From assembly GCA_015852425.1 (NCBI GenBank), contig JAAAIG010000004.1, forward strand, positions 1 through 64,000: a DNA stretch of 64,000 nucleotides. The letters run 5' to 3'. A program made the position numbers and the translations under genes. The stretch comes from Gryganskiella cystojenkinii (lineage: Eukaryota > Mortierellomycota > Mortierellomycetes > Mortierellales > Mortierellaceae). This document shows positions 26,601 through 39,152 of the stretch, one piece after another. The notes below the pieces were generated by a model, which saw only the letters and a program-made list of their open reading frames with translations, did not search any database and was not told the origin of the DNA. Each line of letters opens with the position of its first letter. Position 1 is the stretch's first letter.

Positions 26601-29148
26601 TGGCGACTATGCTACCTCTTTGACCCTGACCCAGATCGGTGTCCCCACCGCTACGGATGATACCATCTTGAAGTTGTTGCCTATCGTCGGTACCCCCATT
26701 GCTCAGTCGATTGTCAACCTCGCCACACTCAGCTTCTCGAGTGTCATGATCAACAGCCCAGCTGAGACCGACTTCACCACCAACATTAACGGTTTGATCG
26801 CTAACACTGGTCCCTTCGATGCCGAGATCTCGTTCCCCAGTGGCTCGACAGTTGCTTGGTCCAACGGTGGTAAGGAGTCTGATATCGGTTTGATTGCCAT
26901 GCCCGTCGTCTCTGCCAAGGCCGATGTCGGTGCTCAGCTTGCCTTGACCAATGTCCCCTTCCACGTGGCCAGCGCTGCTGCCATGGGTGATTTCGTCGGT
27001 TACTCGCTCAAAGCCGAGTCCTTTGACTGGGTCGTCACTGCCACCAACATGACGGTCACTGCCATGGGTGCCCCTATCCCCAACATCAGCATGAAGAAGA
27101 CTGTCACGCTCAAGGGGTTCAACGGTCTCCAAGGCCTGACCATCAGCAAGTACGACTTGCCTTCGAACGACCCCAACGGTATTCACTTGACCTTGACCGC
27201 TTCTTTGACCAACCCCTCGAACGTCGGTATCGACATGGGCACTGTTGTCTTCAGCAATATCTTTGAGGGTCAAGATGTCGGTTTCGTCCAGACGTCTGGC
27301 TTGAAGTTGCTCCCTGCTGCCCCCGTTCCCATTGCCATGGAGGGTACCTTGACCAAGCAGACTTCCGAAGCTGGATTGAACGCTCTCGGCAACATGTTCC
27401 GTCTTGCCCTTAGCGGTGGTAGCCCTAACTTGATCGTCAAGGGCAAGTCTGTCACCCCCACCAGCGGGCCTGTCTCCTGGTTGAGCTCTGCTTTTGAGAC
27501 TTTGACCATGAACGTCTCCCTTCCCAGTATCGGCAAGCAAGATTTGATCACCGGTATTACCATGAAGACCATGACCTTGGATTTCACTGGCAAAAACCCA
27601 TACAGCGTCATGACCTCGTCCGATGATATCGAGGCCAACTTCCACATCCCCTTCGCCTTCCCCCTGCAGATCACCCAGGTCGCTGAGGACATGAGCATTC
27701 AGTTGCCCCAGGGAAGCAATGTTGCCAACTTAAAGATCCCCATGGGCCCTGCCACGACTCTTAGCGCTGGATTGCTCAAGACCAGTTACTCCAATATCGC
27801 CTTGAACGTCGAGGATAACGCACACGAGACCTTCAACGCCTTCTCCAAGGTTCTCACCACCGGCCCCGGTGTTCAGTTCTATTTGGCTGGTACCGCAGAT
27901 ACCGTCGCTGAGACTGCTGCCGGTCAGGTCAAGATCCCCGGTGTCGCTGTCAACGTCCAATCGACTTTGGCTGGTATGAACTTGAACGCCGGTGGTGCCT
28001 CGATCACGAACATCTCGGTCACTGGTGGTACCTCGGAATACTTGGAGATTCACCAGAACGTCGTCCTTCAGAACCCCTCCGGTTTGACAGTCAAGGTCGG
28101 TGCGGTTGCCTTCAACATTGGTTACCAAGGTAATGCCATGGGTCGCGCCACGGTCGAGAACATGGTCTTGGTCCCTGGTGCCAACACCCTTCCAGCTGTC
28201 TTCCATCTGCAGCCTACGAACGCTCAGATCCGTGATGCCTTCTTGAGTGGTTTCGTCGCCGGTGCCTCTTTCACCTTGAACGTTGCAGGTTCCAAGGATT
28301 CTACCACTGTGACCTCTCTTCAGGACGCTATGGCTTCTGTCACGATGCAATCGACCATTACCGGTATCACCGACAAGTTGATCCCCCCTGGATCTCACGC
28401 TGAACCCGGTCTCTTGAACATGTTGCAATTGACCCAGCCACGTACCACTCCTGTCCAGGTCATGATCTACAACCCGTTCGATGCTCCTCTGTATGTCGTC
28501 TCGATGAAGGCCACCACGACCTGGAACGGTCATGAATTTGGTGTCGTGGATCAAGCTGTTGGTCTCACCGTCCCCGCCAAGGGCACCGTTCTCGCACCCA
28601 CGGTCACAATGGTCTCGCCCGCCGGTCTTGGTTTCATGGGCACGCTCTTGCCCTTCATGTTGGCCTACCCCGGTTTGTTGTTTGGCCAGACCGAGACTGT
28701 TCCCTTCAACATTCAGTCGACGATCGTGGCCCGTGTTGGTGGAGCTAACGGTTATGAGGGTAATGTCCTTTACAACCAAGATTCAACCTTGATCGCAGTC
28801 CAGGTCGGTGGTAATGTTCCCAAGAGTATGTTGCCCCCTGCTCTGGGTGGTCCTCAAAACAACACGATGACTGCTCCCTCTGCCACGACGACCGACGCTG
28901 CCACCGTCACGACCGAGGTACCTGCCAAGCCCACAACCACGGATGCTGCCCCTGCCAAGCCTACCACCGAGGCTGGCAAGCCCACGACGACCCCAATCAC
29001 AACTCACGCAGCTGATGTGACCAAGCGTCAGGTTCAGACCTTGGGTGACACTCCTACAGACCAGTCACCTGCGGCGGTTGAGCTCTGGCTCAAGGCCATC
29101 ATCAACAAACTCGCTGCTGATGATGGTGTCGCTCCTCCTTTCCTCTAA
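23615..29148 (+). CDS. Large membrane-anchored DUF3712-like protein with duplicated ectodomain
   Basis: Exons 23615-24124, 24526-24631, 24758-25037 and 25140-29148 encode 1,634 residues. The N-terminus is acidic (DEREEDYQEFEEYDE) and ends in a basic RRK stop. One hydrophobic helix follows at about residues 49-70, so the rest probably faces the outside or lumen as a type II protein. The ectodomain is beta-rich with many NxT/NxS sites. It has recurring segments such as NPSPIGIVLGT / NPSNVGIDMGT and KFDLPSDAPDG / KYDLPSNDPNG, which match the fungal DUF3712 (LEA-14-like) style. One set runs from about residue 85 and a second from about 825. The last 100 residues hold a Thr/Pro/Ala stretch (TTTDAATVTTEVPAKPTT) like a mucin-type stalk. 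DUF3712 function is unknown; a cell-surface role is inference. Codon bias suggests high expression. Confidence 0.85.
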
Positions 29149-29977
29149 ACAAATAGAGTTTGAGAGTTGAGTTGAGCGGGGAGCCGGTCTTCCTCCTGCC
29201 TCGTTGTTGCATCCGTCCTTAAAAAAAAAGTCGATTCTGTGTCCTTTCCCAGTTTTGTATTTATTATCTTTTCTTTTGTTCTGCATCTACACTGCTATCT
29301 AATCGTTTTACCTATTTATTTTTTTGCTGTCTTCATGATCGTCTCTTTTGTTCCCGACGATCACTTTCTCTTCAATTTTCTTTTTTCTTGAACGGAGGTT
29401 TGAGTGACGAGGAGGTCTACCTGTCAAAAAAGCACTTGCAAATCTGATCCTTTTTTTCTCTTTTCCATAATCTGAACAAATGGGCAAATTCCTCCTCCGC
29501 ATTCCTCTTGTTGTTTATCACTTGTAACATTATACCCCCCTCCCTCTTTTCTTTTTTACGATAATATCCCGCGGCACTATTAATGATGTATAAGCTGCAA
29601 AAGTTTTCTTTTTTTCCCTTTCATCCCATTTGTTTTAATGACCAGAAAAAAAAGTTCTTCTTTTTGTTTTTGAAAGGGCAGGATTAATGATGCTCTATAT
29701 CTCTTTCTTTTCGTTTCTTGAAAATTCTCATTAAAGGATCGAAAGTCTTCCAAAAAAAAAAAGGTCTCCTTGTTTCGATTAGCAATGAAAATGAATATAA
29801 AACTAAACGACTTTCACTCCACCTTTCCCTTGGCTTTAACAACTTTCGAGGGAAAGCGAGAATTTGGTGGCGTTGGGATAATTGTTAAGGGTGTGACTGC
29901 ATAAGTTGTTCTGGGTTTCTACCCCACCCAGCTTTGAGAAAGGTTCATTACTTTCCTCCCCACATATATTTTGCATT
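29149..29977. other. Intergenic region DUF3712 gene / thiamine pyrophosphokinase
   Basis: About 830 bp of T-rich sequence with many runs of T or A. It serves as the 3' UTR of the large gene and the promoter of the next. A CATATATTTT stretch lies just before the TPK ATG. No further feature is seen. Confidence 0.5.
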
Positions 29978-31384
29978 ATGAATTGGCAACCAAGTAAATG
30001 TCTCGAGGACCCAGAGACCTACTCTCGGAAATACGTCGCAGAGGAGACCGGTCAGGGCAAATTTGCATTGATCATTCTTAACCAGCCCATCCTGCTTCAT
30101 CGTGATCTCTTTGAGAATGTCTGGCAGAACGGTAAAAGGACCTGATTAACTGCAAAGATTCCGGCTCTCCCGTCAGAGGACTGGGGTTATTACGACTTGA
30201 ACCTGAATTTTTTTATTGTTAAATCTTCCGTGCCTATTTAGCGACATATCGATTCTGCGCAGACGGCGGAGCCAACAGACTCTACGACCTTCATTCCACT
30301 GATGAGGAACGCGCAAAGTACCTATTTCTTCTTGCCAAGGGAACAACTCACCGCAGCACAATCGAGGATCAAAATTGCGATTTAGGCTGACCAACATATC
30401 ATATTTTGTTTCTTAGATATTTACCTGATTATGTTCGAGGAGATATGGACTCTTTGCGGGACTCTGTCAAGGATTACTACGAATCCATGGTAAAAAAAAA
30501 GAGAGGCGGATTTGGCGTCCGCGACGCGTAGCTTCAAAAATCAATCCTCTGAACATCTATTTTCCTTTTCTTCATTTTACAGGGTGTCCCAGTAGAAAGA
30601 GTTGACGAACAATACTCAACCGATTTCATGAAGTGTGTGGAGCTTGTCCGGGAACGCGATCCTGTTCCTTCCTCATCCTCATCATTCTCGACAATAGCAG
30701 CAGCAACAACAACCACATCGCCGACGTCAATAACCCCTCCTACTCAGGAACAGAAACAAACCGTCAACTTGGGCGTGGTCGCGTTAGGAGGCACAGGCGG
30801 GCGATTCGATCAATCTATGTCCAGTATTCATCATCTTTATATCCTCAACCGGGAACGACATGCAACTTTGATCTCGGACACAAGTGTTGTCGTGGTTCTC
30901 AGTGCCGTAAGTCGTTGTTTTTTGGCTGTTTTTTCAAGCGCAAAATGTCTACAGAGTTGTCTCACTATTTTTTTTTATCTGTCTGTATGGAATCGAATAA
31001 TCCAGGGCACTCACAGAATCACTTGCAACCTCGAGATCGAGGGACCGACCTGTGGGATCATCCCAGTTGGGTCCTCGATCGCTAATTTAACCACAGCGGG
31101 TCTCAAGTGGGATGTCGGTATGGAAACTTTTTAACTCTCTCAATTCACTAGTTAACCTTTTTTACTGATATTTTTTTAGTCCGCTATAACTGTCAAGGCA
31201 TGATTTATAACACCAGTACTGCTTTTTTTCACGTTCGTCCAAACACAAAAAAAAAAACATAGAAAACTGGAAGACGTCGTTCGGAACTCAGATCAGTACC
31301 TCCAATGCCTTAGTTAGTCCCGATGTCACCATCCAGACGGACGCACCAGTCGTTTGGACAACAGAGATCCGTTCTAACAAATAG
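29978..31384 (+). CDS. THI80: Thiamine pyrophosphokinase
   Basis: Transfers pyrophosphate from ATP to thiamine to make the cofactor thiamine diphosphate in the cytosol. Exons 29978-30131, 30242-30317, 30417-30489, 30583-30906, 31006-31117 and 31263-31384; 286 residues. Motifs: ALIILNQPI, FCADGGANRLYD, PDYVRGDMDSL, GGTGGRFDQ, and the C-terminal CGIIPVG, TTAGLKWDV, and ISTSNA, all in family order. A low-complexity Ser/Ala/Thr/Pro stretch at about residues 128-161 is inserted before the VALGGTGGRFDQ segment, which makes the protein longer than animal enzymes (about 243). All introns are GT-AG and in frame. The gene converges on RAT1. Confidence 0.94.
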
Positions 31385-31701
31385 ATTGCCTTCTTTTTCA
31401 AATATATGAAGCAGCATCGAAGCATTGCATTAACTTTCAGCATATTTGTCGTTTTTAATAGCTTTTCCTCTATGCTTAGTGAGGTTTTAGATAATTTTGG
31501 ATCCCAAGAAAAAATCTTATCATCTTATCTTGTAAAATTATGAAAAGTAAAAGATGGATAGAAACGATGATACTGCAGTTGAGAGAGGCAAATATGTTAC
31601 AAAAATATTTCGGCGAAAAAAGTTTCTGTACAAAGTGAAAACAATGAAAAGGAGAGAAAAGAGAGAAAAGAGAGAGAAAAGGAATGTAAAAAGAATATCG
31701 T
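31385..31701. other. Convergent 3' region THI80 / RAT1
   Basis: About 320 bp between two stop codons of genes facing each other. It holds an A-rich stretch (31619-31690, GA-rich on plus) and no separate feature; both 3' UTRs must share it. Confidence 0.5.
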
Positions 31702-34700
31702 CTAGTGACGTTGTTGAGGGTAAGGGAAAGCAGGCATGTTGTTGTTATACCCACCTCGACCACCACGGTTCGAAGGAGGACGGGCAGAGGGGGCTTGGGG
31801 TGCAGCATGGCCATACCATCCTTGACTAGGTTGTGCTGGGGTAGCGTTCACAGGTAAGATACCAGGGGGTAGCGCTGCGGTACCATAGCTACCTGCACCG
31901 TAGGCTGGCGCAGCAGGAGCAGGAGGATAGTTGTTGACGGGTGCAAATCCAGGGATCGCAGGTGCTTGCTGAGACCCATAGTGGTGCGAAGGTGGTGCAG
32001 CATTATAGCCACCAGATCCATATCCACCGCGGGATCCACTTCCGTAACCTCCACGAGGTGCTCCATTGCCATAACCTCCGCGACCTCCACCATTGTAGCC
32101 ATTGTTGTTGTCCCGATGAGAACCATAGCCACCGTTTTGGTGACCACCGTATCCTCCTCTTGAGGACTGATCATCATCACGACCACCACCATATCCACCA
32201 CGACCACCGCCATAACTTCCATGACCTGCGTGATTGCCGCCGTACCCTCCGTTGGGTGCATGGTCGTAGCTCTGCCGACTGTATCCGCCCTGCGAGTGAT
32301 GGTCGTTTTGGTGCCCACCACGCCCAGAGAAGCCACCACGGTGTCCATTCGAACTTGAACGGTGATCGTTTCCGCCACCATAACCGCCACGTCCGCCACC
32401 ACCATATCCAACATGACCCGGTCGAGAGTCATATCCTTGGTAAGGACCAGGTTCAGGGTACCTTGATCCATCGTGGTTGTTACTGCCACCGTTATATCCG
32501 CCATAAGTCTGACCAGGGTAGGTCCTATCGGCCGCACCGCGGTTTTCAGGTACGTATCCACCGCGTCCACGGAAGTTGGATCCACCACGGTTGTTGCGAT
32601 CGTATCCATTGTTGCCCTGGTATCCGTTGCTCTGACCTCTAGAGTTGTAGCCGCCGCCGTAGCCACCTCGACCACCGCGACCGCGTCCACCACGACCACC
32701 ACGCTGCGATCCTCCACCGTTACGAATCCATTGAATATCATCAGGTGACAAGACTCTGCGGGGTGGGTTCACGCCCTTTAGCATCAATGAAGGGTGAACA
32801 TATCCCTCAGGAGAGGTAGGATTGGCGAAAATGACACTGATGGAAGTATCAATGGGGATGTCCTCGAGACCATAATCCACAAGCGGCGAAGGGAACGAGC
32901 TTCTAGGGATGCACTGAGGGTCCCTGGAGACATTACCCAAAAGACGACCGCTCTTCTTGTAGTCCAACGAAATGACCTCGCCATCGCCACGCGAACTGTA
33001 GAGCTTATCACAAAGTGTGTCGTAAAGCTTAGACTTTTCGCTGACAAATAAAACCTCTTTGCCAAACTTGTTACGCTCGACCTCATCCTCGGTCAATTTG
33101 GGGTACAGTGGTGCCATGGCATCCAACAGACGCTTGGGATCCAAAAACGGCAATAGAGCGACTCCCTGCCAGGCAAATTTCTTGCCGTTGAGATCCATGG
33201 CAAAATTCTCGGGGTAGAAATCAATAATGGGCGAATCTTCCTCGTACATCAAGGGTTGGAAAGCTGGGGGGATATGCTGCTTACTGCCAGCAGGAAGCAC
33301 TCCCATGAGCTGCTCGATAGGATGGAAGGGTTCACCGAGTTCGAAAGTGATTTCCAAATCGCCAATATCGACAAAGTCTGAAGCAAAGGGAGAGTAGTGG
33401 TAGGGGTAGTACCACTGCCAGGACGGGCATCCTTGCATATAGTACTTCATAACCCAGCAGCATCCTTCTATGTAGCTCTTGACGATACTATTGTCGAACA
33501 CAAAGATCAAAAACATATAAAACGTTAGTATCAGCCATTTTAAGAAAGGGCAGTCGCCTTTCAGATAAAAATGTCAGTGGCATGAACTTACGCTCTGCGA
33601 GCCTCGGAATCGGAGAGCTCGATGTGGAACTTGTTGCGGTAGTAGCGCTCCTTGTATTCAGGCTCCCACAGACGGACGTTATCTTCGGGCTCCTCGTCAT
33701 CGTCAACAAGTGCCTTCTTCTTTGCGATCGCCACGGGGATGGGCGTCGGTGTCGCAGCTGCCTCTGTATCGTCATCTTCGGCAGAGGAGGCCGAGGAACC
33801 TTCGTCGACCTCCTCAATCGTGCGTTTGAGAGGGTTCTTTTCACTCATTACGACATCGTCTCCAGTCGCAGGGACGTCCACCGCAGCAGCTACGTCCTTG
33901 CTCTCGTCCTTGGTGTTGTCCTCCTTGGTCTCGTCCTTCGCCTCCTCCATGGTCGCCTCCAGAGTTTCTTGAGCAGATTTTTCTGTATTAGTCGCCTCGG
34001 GTTCCTTGACGGTATCTTGCGACATCTCTGCTCTCAAAAGAGCAGCTGCGGCATGATTCGAAGCAGTTCTTATCCGGACCTTCTCCTCCATGATCTGCTT
34101 GTTGAGCGCAGCAACTTCCTTCTCCGCAGCAGCCTTGTTGCTGAGACCGCGGACAGCAACTGCGGGCATGTTGAAGTTAGCTGTAGTTTGGGACAGGGCC
34201 GCGCCTCCTTGCTGAGAGGCATACAAAGCTCTGGCCTCATCTTCAACCTTTCTGCGTTTGTGGTTCTTCATCTTGCGCTCCTCCTTCTCACGACGTTCCT
34301 GGAAGATACCGTCCTCTTTCTTTCCGAGCTCAGTCATCAGGAACTGCGCCCTCTTCAAGTCGACGTCGCCATTTCGTGTCATATAACCGCCCATGAGGGG
34401 CAAGACCTGTTTCCAAATCTCGATCAAGATATCAATCGCGCCCTCACGTGTCTCCAACGAAGGCAAGTGGGGCAAGAAATCGTTTCCGACAAAGAAACAC
34501 AAAAAGACCCAGTCGTCAATCGCTTGCTCAATATCCCACTCGAAAGGCAGGTTCTCGACCTTGAGCTCAATCTCGAGATACTCGCGAAGGATACTGACAT
34601 TGAGATAAATGTAGGGTTTCTCTGTTGCAGGAGGAGCCTTTTCATCAAAATCGCCAGACTTGACCTTGGCCTTGCCTTGGCACTGTGCTGCCATATGTCC

Positions 34701-36049
34701 AGTCTGGTTGCAAAGAAAACATTTATTCTTTGCGCTGCCCTCTTGGAAGAAGACATCTTCACGAAGAACCTTGAAGTAAGGCTCGTGAGTTCCAAGAGCC
34801 AACATGATGAGATCGGCATCCTATTCATTCAACAAGAATAAAAGGCGTGATTAGTACTCAAGTCTATTCTCGAACACATTTCTAGCAGTAAAAAAATATC
34901 ATTGACTTACAAGACCGTAGATAACATGACTGGTGTTTGGGTTGTGGTGAGGAGCAGAGCGTTGGGAGCGAATGAAATTCATCATCTTGTGCTCACCCTC
35001 TCCGGGAACGCTGCCGTCAGAGAGAATGACCTTCAAGTTCATCCAACCAGGATCCTCGTTCAGCTTTTTGGCGACCCAGAATCGAAGAGTCTTTCCTAAG
35101 TTAACCATGAAGGGTGTTCCAGGGGTAATACAGTTTCCGTCAAACTTTTGAGTAGTGTCGTGGTCGGGTCGCTGCGCTTTGAGCTCGGCTAATTGACAAT
35201 AAAGACGATGAAAATAAAAAAAAGTCAGAAAGAGCTGTGTGTGAGTTGCTGGCAGCAACAGGCCTCTAGTATTTGGCTCGGTACGGACCTGTGAGTTCCT
35301 CCCACGCTTTGTCTTCACTCGCGGCCTTTTCTTTGGCTTCCTGAGCTGTCCTGAAACGTCTGGAACGTTGTTGGTTCATCTTTGCACGAGGGGCAACACC
35401 GTCTACGAGTAGAGATATATAAAATTTGTTAGTTCGCCTGCTGCGGAGTAAATAGTTGAGAAGTTCCTCAGATCGGTGACTCTGTTGCAGTTTGTGTTTA
35501 CCAACAGCCATATAGAGCATCTTGCGAGGGCGGACCATGTTGACAATACGTTCAATGTAGGCGAAGATAGCAACCATCATCTCGTCCTCGTTCGCTGGTG
35601 GGGGCTAATCACAGCAAAAAAAAAAAGGTGAGGGGATCGGGGTAAGTAGAGTGATTCCAACATTGGGGAATATCCGATGGCACAACAGCGCAGGATCCGA
35701 AACAAAGGACATACCTTGCCCTCGGGTTTACAGCAAGGATGAATAATGTTGTTCATATCCAAGTATAAATAGTCGTTTTCTTCATTGTTTGGGTTGGGCT
35801 GAGTGATGTCGATGGGGACAACGACACCATCGACCTCCTTTGGATGTTCCTCGACGACATTGGTTGTGATCTTTGGATACTTGTTGGCTAACCTGTTGTA
35901 GCAAATCAAATTCGGAAAAAAGTTAGAAGGAAAGTCAAGTTGCTCCAGTAGATCGTAACATTCGTGAATAGGTTATTTGTCCAAGAGGGGTTCATGGCGG
36001 TTATTGTGATTTGGTGGTCGTACCATCTGAAAAGGGCGGGAACTCCCAT
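31702..36049 (-). CDS. RAT1: Nuclear 5'-3' exoribonuclease Rat1/XRN2 with long RGG/GYGG tail
   Basis: Degrades 5'-monophosphate RNA in the nucleus. The family acts in transcription termination and rRNA/snoRNA processing. Exons (minus): 36049-36024, 35892-35715, 35604-35502, 35402-35289, 35188-34911, 34820-33592, 33487-31702; 1,237 residues. [39 protein letters not shown] and [12 protein letters not shown] belong to the catalytic core. A CCHC zinc knuckle ([14 protein letters not shown], about residue 267) marks the Rat1 rather than the Xrn1 branch. [23 protein letters not shown] closes the conserved region. From about residue 900 to the end (338 residues) the protein is Gly/Tyr/Arg/Asn-rich with many RGG and GYGG units. 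That is far longer than in yeast or human, where the whole protein is about 950-1,000. The tail is probably disordered and RNA-binding (inference). Confidence 0.96.
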
Positions 36050-36511
36050 AATGTACCAGATCGAGAGGAGGGCGGGAAGAGTGAGGGAATGAAGGAATGG
36101 AGGGGGAAGGGAGAAAAAAAATAAAAATTAAAAAGAGAAAATGAAGTAAAAAAAAAAAAAGTGAAATGAAGAATTGGAGTAGAATTGTGGACCCTGCCTG
36201 ACCTTTTAGGGAGGCAAAGCCTTTATATTTTTTTTTTTTGAGGTAATCAATACAGGGACTGGGTTTATTTAATTGCATATAGGATTAGCGTGGAACAACA
36301 AAAATCGTGCAATTAGAGAAAAGCAGACATTCGCTGACGTGCTTTGTGCTTTGTGTCCGTCTGTGCACGCGCTTGCCTTTTTTTATTTCACGTTTTTGGC
36401 ATTTTCCTCATTCCCATTCAACTGGACACATACGTTCTCTCTCACTCTCTCCCCACACGCACATACGGTCCCACACCATTCACCATTTCAACCAAAAGAA
36501 AATCGGCTGCC
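36050..36511. promoter_or_regulatory. Bidirectional promoter RAT1 / UBX protein
   Basis: The 462 bp between two divergent start codons must contain both promoters. It has A-rich and purine-rich stretches on the RAT1 side and a CT/CA-rich leader before the UBX ATG. I could not single out a TATA box. Confidence 0.5.
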
Positions 36512-38920
36512 ATGGAAGAGTCCATTAACTCTGAGGACATTGTCCAGTTCTGTGCCATCACCTCCGCAGACCCCGATGTCGCATCAAACTATCTGACGGT
36601 ACCTTATTAAAATTGGACTTTCACACAAAAATGCTCTCGTTTTTGTCGACCTTTTCGGTGGGGTGGTTGGACGGTGCTTCCGTCCTTCGATTCCCCTTTG
36701 AGTGCGCGTAAAGTGTACAAAAGACTACTGTGGCATATTCTGTTGCTTACCTCCCTTTCTTGTCCTATAGGTCTGCGATGGGTCCCTGGATCGAGCTATC
36801 TCCCTCTACATGGAAAGTGGAGGTGTTGATCTCGCTGGCACTTCTTCCTCTAGAAACGCCAACACCTCCACCGCAAATAACAGCAGCAACAGCAGCAACG
36901 GCAGAAGCGCGCGTCGGTCTAGATCGCCCTCCAACGATGGTTCCGCCGGAGGCTTTGGAACCTTTGATCACGATGAGGAGCTTGCGCGGTCCTTGATGGA
37001 GGAGGAGAACAAAGCTTCCAGCTCTATTCGTGCCCCAATTGCACCGCGTCATGAAATGTTGCTCGGAGATGACTTTGGTGACCACTCAGGAGCCATGTTC
37101 GGAGGGCCCTCGCGTAAGACTTTTTTTTTTCTTTTTTTTCTTGAGGGCTTTGTACCTTTTGGGGTCGGATATATGGTTCCACTTCGAGAAAGAAAAGAGC
37201 TTGACATAGATATCACAGAACTGACGCCTTCTTTTTACGCTTGCTTTCTCCAACATTTAACTTAACCTTCATGTTACCATAGGCCTTCGCGCTACGCCAT
37301 CGGTCTTTTTGCCGCCAGATTCTTCCAGCCTTGCAAGAGATGCTTTCCGTGATTTTAGGGCTGAGGCTGCTACTCTGGGGGGAGAGACTAGCCCAAAGAC
37401 TTCTCGACTCGCTGACTTATTCAAAGCTCCTTTGGATATGATGGCCCGTGGTGATTTTGATCAGGTACATGGTTTGAGCTTGATTAGCGTTTTGTAGTGC
37501 TCTCTGGGAACTGTGCTATCTTGATGATGATGATGATGACGAAATGCTAACCGTGCGCTATCATGCATGAAAAACCCCGCTTACAGAGCCGAAACGTTGC
37601 AAAGGCGCAGACCAAGTGGCTCATGGTCAATATTCAGGAAGCCGGCGTCTTTGCTTGTCAGGTTCTCAACCGTGATCTCTGGAGTGATCCCAGCGTAAAG
37701 GAGGTCGTTAAAGAGAACTTTATCTTTTTGCAGGTATGGTATTCGCCCATAGATTGTACCGCAGGAAACATAGAAAAGCTGGTGTACATGATGGACTCTA
37801 ACAAACGTTGTCTCTACCATAACACAGTTCTACTCTGACAGTGTTGAAGGAAAGAAATATGCAGCCTATTACCCTTTCAGATCCGGAAACCCTCACATTG
37901 CCATCGTTGACCCCAGAACAGGTAAAACAATTGGACCCGACTTTGAAAAGCGGATGCAAGTCCACATCATATGAATGCATTGGAAGAAATTCTCGTATTG
38001 ATTTCCATTCTTTATTCCCCTTCTAGCCGAGAGAATGCACGTCTGGAGCAAGGCTATCGATCCCATGGATTTTCTCTCTGATGGTATGGAGAAGGCTTTT
38101 AGACAGGCGAATAATTTGGTCCGCATGTTCACCTATGGTGATGGGTCCTAATATCTTTAATTTTCTTTGGGAGTAGTGGCCGAGTTCTTGGACATGCACT
38201 CGTTGATAGACTCTGCTTCCAAGCCCTCACAGCCAAAGAAGAAAAAATTGGTCAAGGATGTCTCGGACATGACTGAAGAAGAGCAGTTGCACGCGGCCAT
38301 GATGGCGTCGATGGGAGGCGATCCCTCAAGTGCTATTGATATCCCAGACGCTGATGAGGACACACCCATCGCGGAGGCGCCAGCAGGTAATGGATAATTT
38401 AAGCCGGAGGCTTCGTTGTTGTTGTTGTTGTTGTTGTTGCATATGCTAATAGAAACCCAAACGACGATACTTAACCAATATTTTTTTTCATTTTCCATTA
38501 GAAACACCGGCGGGGTTGGAAGCAGAAGCAGAAGCAGAAGCAGAAGCAGAGGAGGTCTCTGTGTTTGACAGCATACAACCCATTCTCCATCAGGAGCCCA
38601 CAGACATGGCCTCATCCGCACGAGTTGGCTTTAAATTCGGCGATGGTTCCCGTGTGACACATCGTTTCTCCAAGACCGCACCTGTCCGAGCTCTGTTTGA
38701 ATTTGTCAAGGCCAAGCTCGAGGATGCGGGAACGCAACCCTTCCAGGTGTGTTATCCATGCCTTTTGATTTTGAAATAAGCCTGATCTTATAATCTAATA
38801 CGTGCATTTCTTTCTATGCTTTTCTGTTAGCTCGTTTTCGGAGGCAAGCAGTTGCTCCCTGAGGTTGACAAGACGCTGACGGAGGTCGGTCTCGAAAGTG
38901 CATTGGTCATTGTGGAGTAA
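36512..38920 (+). CDS. UBA-UAS-UBX domain protein (UBXN7/Ubx5 type), Cdc48 adaptor
   Basis: Family members link ubiquitinated substrates and cullin ligases to the Cdc48/p97 ATPase. Nine exons: 36512-36598, 36771-37113, 37283-37464, 37587-37733, 37828-37921, 38027-38083, 38177-38386, 38502-38746 and 38831-38920; 484 residues. The first 45 residues form the UBA-like helix bundle (SEDIVQFCAIT to SLDRAISLYMESGG). The UAS thioredoxin-like domain follows (KWLMVNIQE, LNRDLWSD, NFIFLQFY, GNPHIAIVDPRT). A UIM-like helix (TEEEQLHAAMMASM) comes at about residue 330 and the C-terminal UBX domain (GDGSRVTHRF to LVFGGKQLLP) at about 405-484. A GAAGCA hexanucleotide repeat in exon 8 encodes alternating Glu-Ala. 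The acceptor of exon 7 is uncertain by 3 nt (38174 or 38177). Intron 7 carries a GTT microsatellite. Confidence 0.92.
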
Positions 38921-39094
38921 ACGCTCTCTCCCAAAAAACAAAACTCGCAGAACACTCGGGGATCCACTCTTAGCCCACCGCCAAAAAGCAAACAACAAGA
39001 TACAATCCAATCCGCTTTTTTTCCGAGGATATCTATGGGGTCCATGTCGATTATTTTTTTGAATTTGTATTTGCAAAGAGGAAGTATGATACAA

Positions 39095-39115
39095 GTGTGT
39101 GTGTGTGTGTGTGTG
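39095..39115. repeat. GT dinucleotide microsatellite
   Basis: About ten GT units lie in the convergent 3' region between the UBX gene and the UQCC2-like gene (38921-39152). This region otherwise holds only 3' UTR sequence. Confidence 0.9.
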
Positions 39116-39152
39116 CTGCTGGCGGATGTTTTCCGTGCTAGATGAGATGATT

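Noticed and set aside
25351..28779. Three long minus-strand frames (335, 398 and 349 codons)
   Set aside because: Antisense shadows of the DUF3712-like coding exon; Gly/Asp/Arg-rich translations without motifs.
31848..32741. 297-codon minus frame and 233-codon His-rich plus frame over the RAT1 tail
   Set aside because: Alternate-frame and antisense readings of the repetitive RGG/GYGG-coding sequence, which is low in stop codons in all frames.
33582..34841. 419-codon plus-strand frame
   Set aside because: Antisense to the conserved Rat1 exon containing the zinc knuckle; no motif of its own.
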